7,394 nt of DNA from Nostoc cf. edaphicum LEGE 07299 (GCF_015207245.1 NZ_JADEXF010000152.1:1-7394), one strand, 5' to 3'; counted from the first letter of the stretch, positions 1 to 5,740 are shown. Numbers and translations: made by a program. Notes: a model not told the origin generated them from the sequence alone.

Positions 1-1128
1 ACAAGGCAGTCTTTGCGGATGATTCCTAGTGATAATTTGCGGTTTGATGCTTCTAAATTTGATAGTTCTAAATTTAATACCAGCGCTAGATTTTCTCAAC
101 CAGTTCCTCGTGTAAATGTGAATGAGAGTGTCGCCAAATACGAGCCACCTAAGCCGCTAGCTGTCAATAGGTTGCCAGAATTGCAGTCGCAGCAAATACC
201 TGCTGATCTTCTGCGCACTCCCCAGCCTCCAATCTTATCTGAGACTACACCCGTTGCAACAGCACAGGTAAATACGACTTCGCAGCCAATGACGCAACCA
301 ATTCCTAATGCGTCGTCTACAATTGCTCAAAACCCGCTGATAAATTCTTTAAAACAAGCTCCAAGGAATGGGAATACTTTAATTGGAACTAGGGGCAGCA
401 CGCTACAAACAGGGGATTTATCAGCGAAGGGAACTCAACAGGCAATTGCACAGTTAGACTCCTACGCCAACCTGAGAAAGGAAGTCCAGCAACAATACCC
501 CAACGCTGAACAAAAACCAGTCATTCGCCAAACATTATCCACGAATAAGTCAAATCTTGAAGGTGCTGTTTTGGGAGTATTGGTGGTAGATCCTGATGGT
601 AAAGTCTTAGATATCAAATTTCAAGACAAGTTAATTTCCCCGGAATTGCAATTAAAAGCAAGGCAATACTTCAACAAGCAATCCCCCAAGGGAGATAAAC
701 AAATTAGTTCCTATCCATTTAATCTACGTTTCCAAAACAGTACGAGCAATCTTACTGGGACTACTCAAGAGCAAAACCCCTCATCATTATCTACACCGGG
801 AATCAATAATAATCAGATTACCCCCTCACCAGCAGCTACTTTTAAACCATTACCTGATTTACAAATCAGAAATAACCCGCCTACGTCCTCACCAACAGGT
901 ACTCTCAAACCATTAACTGCACCAACAGGTACTCTCAAGCCATTATCTGAACTACAAATTAAAAATAACCAGCCTACGCCTTCATCGGCAGCTACTACTT
1001 CTGAACCTTTATTGTTGCCAAAAATCAATCAGGTTCAGTCTACATCTGCTGCTGAATCGGATAAAAAATTAGTAGAACGGTTGCGCGAAGTCAAGGAAAA
1101 CAGACAAAAGTCTAATCCAGAAAAATAA
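1..1128 (+). CDS. TonB C-terminal-like, Pro/Ser/Thr-rich protein (5' end outside window)
   Basis: The frame is open from base 1 to a TAA at 1126-1128. The first candidate starts are TTG at 13 and ATG at 19, but no in-frame stop precedes them and no Shine-Dalgarno is seen, so the gene most likely begins outside the window. Residues below count from the TTG. Residues 30-150 are low-complexity and rich in Pro, Gln, Ser and Thr. Residues 160-241 resemble a TonB C-terminal domain, with a beta-hairpin of the form GAVLGVLVVDPDGKVLDIKF at 184-203. Residues 270-335 are a degenerate Pro-rich repeat, and the tail (349-371) is strongly charged. TonB-like proteins usually have an N-terminal membrane anchor and span the periplasm; that anchor would be in the unseen part. 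The gene converges on petJ. It could equally be a cell-wall-associated protein with a TonB-C fold; a TonB role is inference. Confidence 0.7.
   Translation, partial: TRQSLRMIPSDNLRFDASKFDSSKFNTSARFSQPVPRVNVNESVAKYEPPKPLAVNRLPELQSQQIPADLLRTPQPPILSETTPVATAQVNTTSQPMTQPIPNASSTIAQNPLINSLKQAPRNGNTLIGTRGSTLQTGDLSAKGTQQAIAQLDSYANLRKEVQQQYPNAEQKPVIRQTLSTNKSNLEGAVLGVLVVDPDGKVLDIKFQDKLISPELQLKARQYFNKQSPKGDKQISSYPFNLRFQNSTSNLTGTTQEQNPSSLSTPGINNNQITPSPAATFKPLPDLQIRNNPPTSSPTGTLKPLTAPTGTLKPLSELQIKNNQPTPSSAATTSEPLLLPKINQVQSTSAAESDKKLVERLREVKENRQKSNPEK
891..945 (+). repeat. 30-bp-period tandem duplication inside the TonB-like gene
   Basis: Bases 891-915 and 921-945 are identical at 24 of 25 positions (one A/G difference), with a 30-bp period. 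They encode two copies of PTGTLKPL. A weaker, larger period of about 93 bp surrounds it: bases from about 842 (KPLPDLQIRNN) resemble those from about 934 (KPLSELQIKNN). The period is a multiple of three, so the reading frame is kept. This looks like recent in-frame slippage in a Pro-rich linker. Confidence 0.8.
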
Positions 1129-1164
1129 TCGCCCGTTGATGATGGATTCAGGTAGGAGTGATTT

Positions 1165-1190
1165 ATCTAGACGCATTTGCAGCGTCTGAT
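1165..1190. repeat. Short inverted repeat downstream of the TonB-like gene
   Basis: AGACGC (1169-1174) pairs with GCGTCT (1182-1187) around a 7-nt loop. The stem extends to ATC/GAT if T1168 is bulged. It lies about 40 nt after the stop of the plus-strand gene. It has no following T-run, so a terminator function is only possible. Confidence 0.35.
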
Positions 1191-1321
1191 AAAGAAGCGG
1201 CTACTCTACGATTTCTCCACTGGAGTAACCGCAGGGTGTTCTTCTACCTGAAAATCATTGTTTTCGATTATTTTTTGCGTAAGTCCTGTTTAAAATACAA
1301 TTTGTTTGGGTTAAGGTTTAT

Positions 1322-1357
1322 TGATGTAGAGACGCGATAAATCACGCCTCTACATCA
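1322..1357. repeat. 36-bp near-perfect palindrome, Nostoc-type GTAGAGACGCGAT repeat
   Basis: Arms 1322-1338 and 1341-1357 pair at 15 of 17 positions around a 2-nt centre. The core GTAGAGACGCGAT reads back as ATCACGCCTCTAC. Both mismatches are A/C on this strand and so become G-U pairs in minus-strand RNA. From memory, units of this kind are common as dispersed repeats in Nostocales genomes. It sits in the convergent intergenic region between the TonB-like gene and petJ. Confidence 0.6.
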
Positions 1358-1502
1358 TGGTTTTGGGTTTAAAATATTGTTTTTTATAGTTGACAAATTA
1401 GCATCGCTAGTCCGTCATACATCACACTTAACTTAGAAGTTCTTTAAAAGCTTCCAAGAAGGAAATGCACTGAGGGATTTCAAACAAATAAATTCTCCAA
1501 TG

Positions 1503-1561
1503 TTTTGGGGTGAGCGTCTAGCTGGCTATTAACTAAAGATAGGCAAACGCTCACCCCAAAA
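1503..1561. terminator. Long stem-loop 3' of petJ, candidate (bidirectional) terminator
   Basis: A perfect 15-bp stem is formed by TTTTGGGGTGAGCGT (1503-1517) and ACGCTCACCCCAAAA (1547-1561) around a 29-nt loop. It starts 22 nt beyond the petJ stop and lies between two converging genes, where a shared 3' structure is expected. The A/T ends of the arms give A before the stem and U after it only inside the pairing; there is no clean U-tract outside it. A 3'-end stabilising hairpin is therefore an alternative to an intrinsic terminator. Confidence 0.55.
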
Positions 1562-1582
1562 AAACTATACTGTATAGCTACT

Positions 1583-1927
1583 TTACCAACCTTGTTCTGC
1601 ATTTTGAAAAACGTAAGCAGCTACCTCCAGAATCTCCTCAGAACTTAACTTGGCTTTAAAAGCAGGCATGGCATTTTTACCATTTTGCACTTGGTGGATA
1701 ATCGCCTCGATTGAGTCTTGATTGTAATTTTCTAGGTACTTTGACAATGCTTCCTTTTTTAAGGTTTTCTGGCTGATAAGGATGTTACCGCCACCTATAT
1801 GGCAAGAAGCGCAGTTAGCCTCGAAAATTTTAGCACCGTTGGATGTTTCGGCAGCTAGTGCTGGACTAATGAATGTAAATTTGAATATGGCGATCGCCGA
1901 CAGTAAAATTAATAAAAGTATTCTCAA
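1583..1927 (-). CDS. petJ: Cytochrome c6 precursor (soluble lumenal electron carrier)
   Basis: Carries electrons from cytochrome b6f to photosystem I or cytochrome oxidase in place of plastocyanin, in the thylakoid lumen. With the TTG start at 1925-1927 the protein has 114 residues: a signal peptide (1-25, MRILLL... to ALA) and an 89-residue mature part beginning [10 protein letters not shown]. The heme site is C39-A-S-C42-H43; the axial Met is M87 in [10 protein letters not shown]79 falls at the Gln position of canonical high-potential c6, which argues against the c6B/c6C types. The loop [10 protein letters not shown] looks two to three residues longer than usual. The frame is open to a TTG at 1957, giving an acidic, Cys-containing extension (MLEACCEE). 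I prefer 1927 because GAGGAA precedes it by 6 nt, the N-terminus is then a normal Sec signal, and the likely -10 box (1959-1964) would put the transcript start inside the longer version. Confidence 0.88.
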   Translation of the reverse strand: MRILLLILLSAIAIFKFTFISPALAAETSNGAKIFEANCASCHIGGGNILISQKTLKKEALSKYLENYNQDSIEAIIHQVQNGKNAMPAFKAKLSSEEILEVAAYVFQNAEQGW

Positions 1928-1933
1928 CAGTAT

Positions 1934-1939
1934 TTCCTC
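1934..1939 (-). promoter_or_regulatory. petJ ribosome binding site that decides the start
   Basis: GAGGAA on the minus strand lies 6 nt upstream of the TTG at 1927. The alternative TTG at 1957 has no comparable purine-rich element. This site is the main reason for choosing the shorter protein. Confidence 0.6.
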
Positions 1940-1958
1940 GCAACAAGCCTCCAGCAAG

Positions 1959-1991
1959 AGTATAAACGCGATTAATCCCTGATTAAGTCAA
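1959..1991 (-). promoter_or_regulatory. petJ promoter with inverted-repeat operator candidate
   Basis: On the minus strand TATACT (1964-1959) is a good -10 box, five of six to consensus. TTGACT (1991-1986) resembles a -35 but the spacer is 21 nt, longer than the usual 17, which would fit a promoter needing an activator. Between them lies a perfect inverted repeat, TTAATC-N3-GATTAA (1972-1986), a plausible regulator site. The adjoining TTTGATCAAA (1993-2002) is also palindromic. petJ genes are classically induced when copper is scarce; in Synechocystis the BlaI-type regulator PetR acts at petJ and petE. That this repeat is such a site is inference. Confidence 0.45.
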
Positions 1992-2000
1992 ATTTGATCA

Positions 2001-2083
2001 AAATTGGCGGTAACAAGTTCACTCCTCGAACGCTACACATTGTTTAGCGTCTTAGGGAAAGATAGAACTCGTTACCGCCATTT
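2001..2083 (-). terminator. Long stem-loop downstream of petE, candidate terminator
   Basis: Arms 2005-2020 and 2065-2080 (TGGCGGTAACAAGTTC against GAACTCGTTACCGCCA) pair with one A/C mismatch, and A/T pairs at 2001-2003/2081-2083 extend the stem past a bulge. The single mismatch becomes a G-U pair in minus-strand RNA, so the hairpin is complete in the petE direction. The minus transcript leaves the stem through AAUUUUGAU, a short U-run. The loop contains a second 6-bp stem (2030-2035 with 2045-2050). A small hairpin CACTC-TAG-GAGTG (2099-2111) lies between this element and the petE stop. It separates petE from the petJ promoter. Confidence 0.55.
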
Positions 2084-2171
2084 CTGCATTTTGTGCGTCA
2101 CTCTAGGAGTGTAGCGTGTGGCGATGAGCTAATTTCACTGAGTAATTATCTCGTGTCAAACGCTGGTGTTT

Positions 2172-2591
2172 CTAGCCTTCGACAGTAATTGTACCAACCA
2201 TGCCAGCGCCACGATGAGGTTCACAGTAGAAGGTGTAGTCACCAGCAGGCGCGTCTGCTGCAAAGGTGGTCGTTTCCTTTTGACCAGGACTCATGAGCAA
2301 CTTTTTATGAGACAGAGATTTAGCTAAATCGGCGCTCTTAGTGGGGTTTTTGGCAGCATCAAACACAACATTATGGGGAGGAACTTTATTGTTCACCCAT
2401 TCAATAGTGTCACCCGGTTTGATGGTCAATTTTTTCGGTTCAAATGCCAGCATTCCTTTATCACTACCCAATTTCACCTGGTAGGTTTCAGCCGAAGCAC
2501 TGGGTGTAAAAACAGCAAAGCTGCTAACAACTAAAAGGATTGTCAACACAGCTAAACTAAGGCGTCGCCAGCTTGCCGAAATTAATTTCAT
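2172..2591 (-). CDS. petE: Plastocyanin precursor
   Basis: Type-1 blue copper protein that shuttles electrons from cytochrome b6f to photosystem I in the thylakoid lumen. The 139-residue precursor has a 34-residue signal peptide ending SASA and a 105-residue mature protein beginning [12 protein letters not shown]. All four copper ligands are present in the expected spacing: H73 in VPPHNVVF, then C123, H126 and M131 in [10 protein letters not shown] (mature H39, C89, H92, M97). Length and sequence match cyanobacterial plastocyanins throughout. ATG at 2589-2591 is preceded by AGGAGAG (2602-2596) at 4-nt spacing. The gene has its own promoter and a 3' stem-loop, so it appears monocistronic. In the family it is copper-induced, opposite to its neighbour petJ. 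Confidence 0.97.
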   Translation of the reverse strand: MKLISASWRRLSLAVLTILLVVSSFAVFTPSASAETYQVKLGSDKGMLAFEPKKLTIKPGDTIEWVNNKVPPHNVVFDAAKNPTKSADLAKSLSHKKLLMSPGQKETTTFAADAPAGDYTFYCEPHRGAGMVGTITVEG

Positions 2592-2627
2592 AGCTCTCTC
2601 CTAACAAACAATTTTTTTCCCTTTCTC

Positions 2628-2684
2628 ATTTTAAATAAAATCAACACCAAATATGACAATCTGTCATAGATCAATTTTTTTTTT
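2628..2684 (-). promoter_or_regulatory. petE promoter with TATGACA-N3-TGTCATA operator candidate
   Basis: On the minus strand, a perfect 7-bp inverted repeat with a 3-bp spacer, TATGACA-GAT-TGTCATA, occupies 2668-2652. Its right arm contains TTGTCA (2659-2654), a possible -35. The AT-rich stretch TATTTAAAAT follows at 2637-2628, offering -10 boxes at 16 (TATTTA) or 20 nt (TAAAAT). An A10 tract (2675-2684 on the plus strand as T10) lies just upstream. The leader would be about 30 nt with a strong ribosome site. From memory the widely used Anabaena petE promoter has the same repeat followed by near-identical sequence, which supports function. Repressor binding over the -35 is inference. Confidence 0.7.
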
Positions 2685-2733
2685 AAGAATGGAGAGCAAT
2701 TTATTGCAAAAAGCTGTCCAATAAGTAGTAAAT

Positions 2734-2818
2734 GGGGAATGGGGAACGGGGAATTAGGAGTAGGGACTGAATTCTTCCCAATGCCCTATTCCCAATGCCC
2801 AATACCCTATTCCCAATG
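2734..2818. repeat. Heptanucleotide (STRR-type) repeat cluster in inverted arrangement
   Basis: Left block: GGGGAAT, GGGGAAC, GGGGAAT and two decayed heptads (2734-2768). Right block: six contiguous heptads CCCAATG, CCCTATT, CCCAATG, CCCAATA, CCCTATT, CCCAATG (2777-2818). The G-rich and C-rich blocks can fold back imperfectly on each other. Such short tandemly repeated heptamers are known from Nostoc, Anabaena and Calothrix. The cluster begins 16 nt beyond the psbV stop, so it may also act as the psbV 3' structure. With the petE promoter region it accounts for the 2592-2833 gap. Confidence 0.8.
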
Positions 2819-2833
2819 ACTCAACCCCAGGAT

Positions 2834-3325
2834 TTAGTAATAGATTTTTCCGCCTCCCCACTTAGTACCAACGATTTTGGGTTGTAAGAGAATATGACCG
2901 GCGATTGCTTCCAAGTCATCATCCGTCAGATTTCGCATTGCTGTGAAAATATCTGCACTTTTCATACTGGGGTGTATTTCGGAAATCTCTTCTTCCCCGT
3001 CGTAAGTAGTGGGATTTTTCAGGTAATCTACCAAACCTTCAATGTTGTTACGGTTAGGTGTTGCCAGTGCCAAGTCCTCTGGAGTGAGTCCCACGTTTTG
3101 GTTTGTCTTGGTAACTCCCCCAGCATGACATTGGGCGCAAGCGTAATTAAATAAGCGTTTGCCTTCTTTGACTTGTTTAAGGCTGAGTACAGTGACCTCA
3201 CCTTGAGTATTTAATGGCACTGTTCGGGTAGCTTCATCCAGTTCCACTGCTGTCGCGCTACCGACAATCAACTGAAACGAAAGTAAAACAGTAGCCACAA
3301 CAACGCCAATTAGTCTTATAAACAT
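2834..3325 (-). CDS. psbV: Photosystem II extrinsic cytochrome c550 precursor
   Basis: Lumenal subunit of the oxygen-evolving complex, bound to photosystem II next to PsbO and PsbU, where it stabilises the manganese cluster and its chloride and calcium requirement. The 163-residue precursor has a 26-residue signal peptide ending GSATA and a 137-residue mature protein starting VELDEATRTVPLN, the standard length. The heme site is C63-A-Q-C66-H67 (mature C37, C40, H41), and the second axial ligand is H118 (mature H92) in EIHPSM, giving the bis-His heme typical of this family. The C-terminus KWGGGKIYY is the conserved psbV ending. ATG at 3323-3325 follows an AAGGGG-type ribosome site (3335-3330). 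I see no convincing -10/-35 pair in the 133 nt upstream, and no cytM or psbV2 beside it. Confidence 0.97.
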   Translation of the reverse strand: MFIRLIGVVVATVLLSFQLIVGSATAVELDEATRTVPLNTQGEVTVLSLKQVKEGKRLFNYACAQCHAGGVTKTNQNVGLTPEDLALATPNRNNIEGLVDYLKNPTTYDGEEEISEIHPSMKSADIFTAMRNLTDDDLEAIAGHILLQPKIVGTKWGGGKIYY

Positions 3326-3394
3326 GTTTCCCCTTAAAGATTTTGACGCTCAACACAGCTAAGAACACGATTCTCAATCTCCAAGCTGCTAATT

Positions 3395-3424
3395 GCTAAT
3401 GACTCATTGTTTTTTATCATTAGC
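3395..3424. repeat. 8-bp stem-loop between the IF2-N-like gene and psbV
   Basis: GCTAATGA (3395-3402) pairs perfectly with TCATTAGC (3417-3424) around a 14-nt loop containing a T6 run. Related GCTAAT/ATTAGC units continue on both sides (3388-3438), so this is a small dispersed-repeat patch. It lies 35 nt past the stop of the upstream small gene and could be its 3' hairpin. Confidence 0.45.
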
Positions 3425-3458
3425 TATCAGTTATTAGCCAAAATTCTGAGATAACCCT

Positions 3459-3674
3459 TCAGGTGACTTCGTGATCACCCACCAAGTCGTTAGTACCTTT
3501 GGGACGTATTTCAGAGGATATTTGGGAAATAATTGCCTTTGCATCTTCTAACGCCAAACGGGTCTTTTGGTGTTTGTAGGCGATTCCCAGTTGGTTGCAC
3601 AGAGAAAACACTTGTTCTACAGGAATGCTGTAGTCAGCTGCTATCTCTGCGATCGATAGGTCTGCAAAACCCAT
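3459..3674 (-). CDS. Small conserved-type protein resembling the IF-2 N-terminal domain
   Basis: A 71-residue protein, no signal peptide or membrane segment, so probably cytoplasmic. Residues 6-52 (from LSIAEIAADYSIP through QLGIAYKHQKTRLALEDAKAII) have the pattern of the IF2_N domain: a short helix, a turn, a second helix ending L-G-I, a basic strand (YKHQKTRL), then a helix beginning L-x-x-x-D/E-A. In IF-2 this small domain precedes the GTPase core; stand-alone copies have no defined role that I know of. The tail (53-71) is polar and probably disordered. Start ATG 3672-3674 has no clear Shine-Dalgarno. Codon-like amino-acid composition and the domain match support a real gene. A weak promoter-like pair (TTGCAC, 17 nt, TATTAC) lies at about 3712-3740. 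Function is unknown. Confidence 0.65.
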   Translation of the reverse strand: MGFADLSIAEIAADYSIPVEQVFSLCNQLGIAYKHQKTRLALEDAKAIISQISSEIRPKGTNDLVGDHEVT

Positions 3675-3762
3675 AATGCTTGTTTACTGATAGATAGAGA
3701 TTGAGTCGCTGTAATACCAATATCACGTTAGGAGTGCAATTTGTTGCCCAAAATACTGTTTT

Positions 3763-3864
3763 GGGAATAGGGCATTGGGAATGGGGCATGGGGCATGGGG
3801 AACAGAGAGAGCAAAGGAGAATAATTAATGCCCTATACCCTATGCCCCATTCCCAATGCCTATT
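3763..3864. repeat. Heptanucleotide (STRR-type) repeats forming a long hairpin 3' of the importer operon
   Basis: Six G-rich heptads (GGGAATA, GGGCATT, GGGAATG, GGGCATG, GGGCATG, GGGAACA; 3763-3804) face four C-rich heptads (CCCTATA, CCCTATG, CCCCATT, CCCAATG; 3831-3858). Bases 3771-3789 and 3842-3860 are a perfect 19-bp inverted repeat. Pairing continues outward to 3766/3864 with one bulged G and inward to about 3800/3831 with G-U pairs. The right arm reaches the stop codon of the permease gene (3863-3865), so the repeat sits exactly at the 3' end of the operon and is a candidate terminator or RNA-stabilising structure. It produces spurious open frames on both strands. Confidence 0.85.
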
Positions 3865-4699
3865 AACCTTTTCCCCCGGTAAAGGTGACGCTTTGAATAA
3901 AGTAACGATTAAAAAAGGCATAAATGCCTAAAGCTGGCAGGGTAAAGACCATAGAAGCCGCCATAATGTAGTTCCAATAGCTGATGTATTGACCTTTGAA
4001 AGTGTTCAGCCCCAAGGGGAGGGTAAACATTTCTGGGTCAAATAGGATAACTATAGGCAGTAAAAAATTATTCCAACTTCCCATGAACACAAAAACTGCC
4101 TGTGCTGCTAGTGCTGGTTTTGCCAAAGGTAAGACAATGTGTCGAAAAATTCCAAAAGTATTTAAGCCATCGAGTTGAGCTGCTTCTTCTAGTTCTTTAG
4201 GAAAATTAACGAAAAACTGCCGCATCATGAAGATAAAAGTGGCATTAACCATGCTAGGAACAATCATGCCTTGGTAAGAATTCAGCCAGCCGATCGCTTT
4301 TAAAATTAAAAAAGTGGGAATCAGGGTGATTTGCGTCGGTACTGCCAGTACTGCCAGGATGAGAAAGAACCAAAAGCGTTTGCCCACAAAGCGCAGTCTT
4401 GCCAAGGCATAACCAGCCATTGAATTTAACAACAAGTTTAAAAGCGTGACGCTGACAGCGATCGCTACACTGTTGAACAACCAACGCCAAAATAGCGGTT
4501 CTTGGAGAAAGATTTGCCTGTAGTTGTCAAGAGTAAAATGTTTAGGGAGAAAGTTGGGTTCACCACTGACAATCTCTGTTAGGGGCTTAAATGATGCTGA
4601 AAGTGCCCAGAGAAAGGGAATTAGGGTAACGATGGCATAGAGTGTCAGTAAGACGTATAACAGGGCTTTGAGCCAGGATAAGCCAGAGGTGTTAGTCAA
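3863..4699 (-). CDS. Carbohydrate-type ABC importer permease, MalG family
   Basis: Inner-membrane permease, 278 residues, normal for the MalG/CUT1 group. Hydrophobic segments lie at about 12-33, 73-99, 109-133, 141-163, 197-221 and 244-264, six in all. The cytoplasmic EAA loop that docks the ATPase is intact at 172-196 (EEAAQLDGLNTFGIFRHIVLPL, given here to its Leu-Pro-Leu end). SASFKPLTEI near residue 35 is typical of MalG-type partners. The start is TTG at 4699-4697, overlapping the TGA of the upstream permease as TTGA (4-nt overlap), with GGAGG at 4713-4709 nine nt upstream; translation is probably coupled. It forms a heterodimer with the MalF-type protein. It is the last gene of the operon. 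Substrate (a sugar, oligosaccharide or glycoside osmolyte) cannot be fixed from sequence. Confidence 0.92.
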   Translation of the reverse strand: MTNTSGLSWLKALLYVLLTLYAIVTLIPFLWALSASFKPLTEIVSGEPNFLPKHFTLDNYRQIFLQEPLFWRWLFNSVAIAVSVTLLNLLLNSMAGYALARLRFVGKRFWFFLILAVLAVPTQITLIPTFLILKAIGWLNSYQGMIVPSMVNATFIFMMRQFFVNFPKELEEAAQLDGLNTFGIFRHIVLPLAKPALAAQAVFVFMGSWNNFLLPIVILFDPEMFTLPLGLNTFKGQYISYWNYIMAASMVFTLPALGIYAFFNRYFIQSVTFTGGKG

Positions 4700-5604
4700 A
4701 TCCGTTCGCCTCCGAAAAGTCGCCGTTGAATCAAAGTGATGACAATGATCGCTGCTGCTAACAGAAATGCGATCGCAGCTGCATATCCCATTTGTAAATT
4801 CCGAAACACAGCTTGGTAAATCAGCAGCACCACAGTTAAGGTAGCGTTGTTTGGCCCGCCAGTACCGCCAGAGAAGATGTAAGACTGGTCAAAAAGTTGA
4901 AAAGTGCCAATTACCCCCACTGTCGCCACAAAGAAGGTTACAGGCTTAAGCAAGGGAAGAGTAATGTGGATAAATTGCTGCCATCCATTTGCGCCATCAA
5001 GTTCCGCGGCCTCGTAAAGTCTTTGGGGTATATCTTGCAACGCCGCCAGATAAATCACCATGAAAAACGGTGCAGTTGACCAAATGTTCATAATCATAAT
5101 GCCTTTGAGCGCAACTGCTGGATCGCCCAACCAGTTATAAGTAGGTAGCCCAACAAAAGCAAGAAAATCATTTAGTAGCCCATCAGTGTTATAAATCCAC
5201 ATAAAGATGAGTGTCAGCACTGCTGAAGAAGTGACTGTGGGTAAAAAGTAGAGGATGCGCCACCAGTTTTTACCGCGAATCCCAGAATTCAGAGTTACCG
5301 CCAAAATTAAAGCCAGGATAGTTTGAGTTGGCACAACAATAGCTACATATTCGGCTGTGTTTCTCAAAGCAATCCAAACTCTTTCATCTTCCGCTAATCG
5401 TGTGAAGTTCCGAAAACCGATGAACTCGTATTCAATACCGCCAAGAAGTTGCACTTTTTGCAAGGAAAGAAATACGGCGTAGAGAATAGGTAAGACTACA
5501 AAAGTCCCCAAAACTAGAATAGTGGGCATCATAAACATATACCCAGCCAAGTCTTCTGTGATATTCCACCTGGGGTTACTCCGCCGTCGGCTAATTTCAA
5601 ACAC
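4696..5604 (-). CDS. Carbohydrate-type ABC importer permease, MalF family
   Basis: Inner-membrane permease, 302 residues, typical of CUT1 MalF-type subunits that lack the large periplasmic loop of E. coli MalF. A basic N-terminus (SRRRSNPRW) precedes six hydrophobic segments at about 20-48, 84-108, 117-138, 166-190, 221-245 and 270-292. The EAA loop is at 198-223 (YEAAELDGANGWQQFIHITL, followed by PLLKP). The start is GTG at 5604-5602, fixed by a strong GGAGGT (5616-5611) 6 nt upstream. It overlaps the MalG-type gene by 4 nt. The gap to the upstream binding-protein gene is 334 nt, long for an operon, and holds a foreign gene remnant. Whether both parts share one transcript is not shown by the sequence. 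Confidence 0.92.
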   Translation of the reverse strand: MFEISRRRSNPRWNITEDLAGYMFMMPTILVLGTFVVLPILYAVFLSLQKVQLLGGIEYEFIGFRNFTRLAEDERVWIALRNTAEYVAIVVPTQTILALILAVTLNSGIRGKNWWRILYFLPTVTSSAVLTLIFMWIYNTDGLLNDFLAFVGLPTYNWLGDPAVALKGIMIMNIWSTAPFFMVIYLAALQDIPQRLYEAAELDGANGWQQFIHITLPLLKPVTFFVATVGVIGTFQLFDQSYIFSGGTGGPNNATLTVVLLIYQAVFRNLQMGYAAAIAFLLAAAIIVITLIQRRLFGGERI

Positions 5605-5740
5605 TACTAAACCTCCGCTTAATCCCGCCGCACTAACCCGACTGTAGCGATAGGTTGTGCATGATTATTTATCGTACTCCTGTACAAAAATATTTCACCT
5701 CATCAAATAATTCTCTACCTTTGGAAAGCGTAGATCAAAG

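Noticed and set aside
1158..1340. 60-residue plus-strand frame with a GTG start
   Set aside because: No family features, aromatic-rich composition, no ribosome site, and its end lies inside the 36-bp palindrome.
1565..1577. Short palindrome CTATAC-T-GTATAG just after petJ
   Set aside because: A 1-nt centre cannot form a hairpin loop, and at a gene 3' end an operator is unlikely; probably chance in AT-rich DNA.
2550..2591. Twin-arginine motif in the plastocyanin signal peptide (WRRLSL)
   Set aside because: Twin arginines occur, but the motif lacks the usual Tat context and, from memory, Anabaena plastocyanin has the same RRLSL; plastocyanin is normally exported by Sec.
2834..3154. Plus-strand frame antisense to psbV
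   Set aside because: Shadow of psbV, whose complete heme-site and C-terminal conservation leaves no doubt about the coding strand.
2734..3864. Repeat clusters considered as a CRISPR array
   Set aside because: The units are 7 bp and contiguous, with no spacers of uniform length and no cas genes.
3634..3931. Two overlapping frames on opposite strands across the heptad repeats
   Set aside because: Their apparent coding comes from the low-complexity heptads, and they overlap the permease and small-gene ends.
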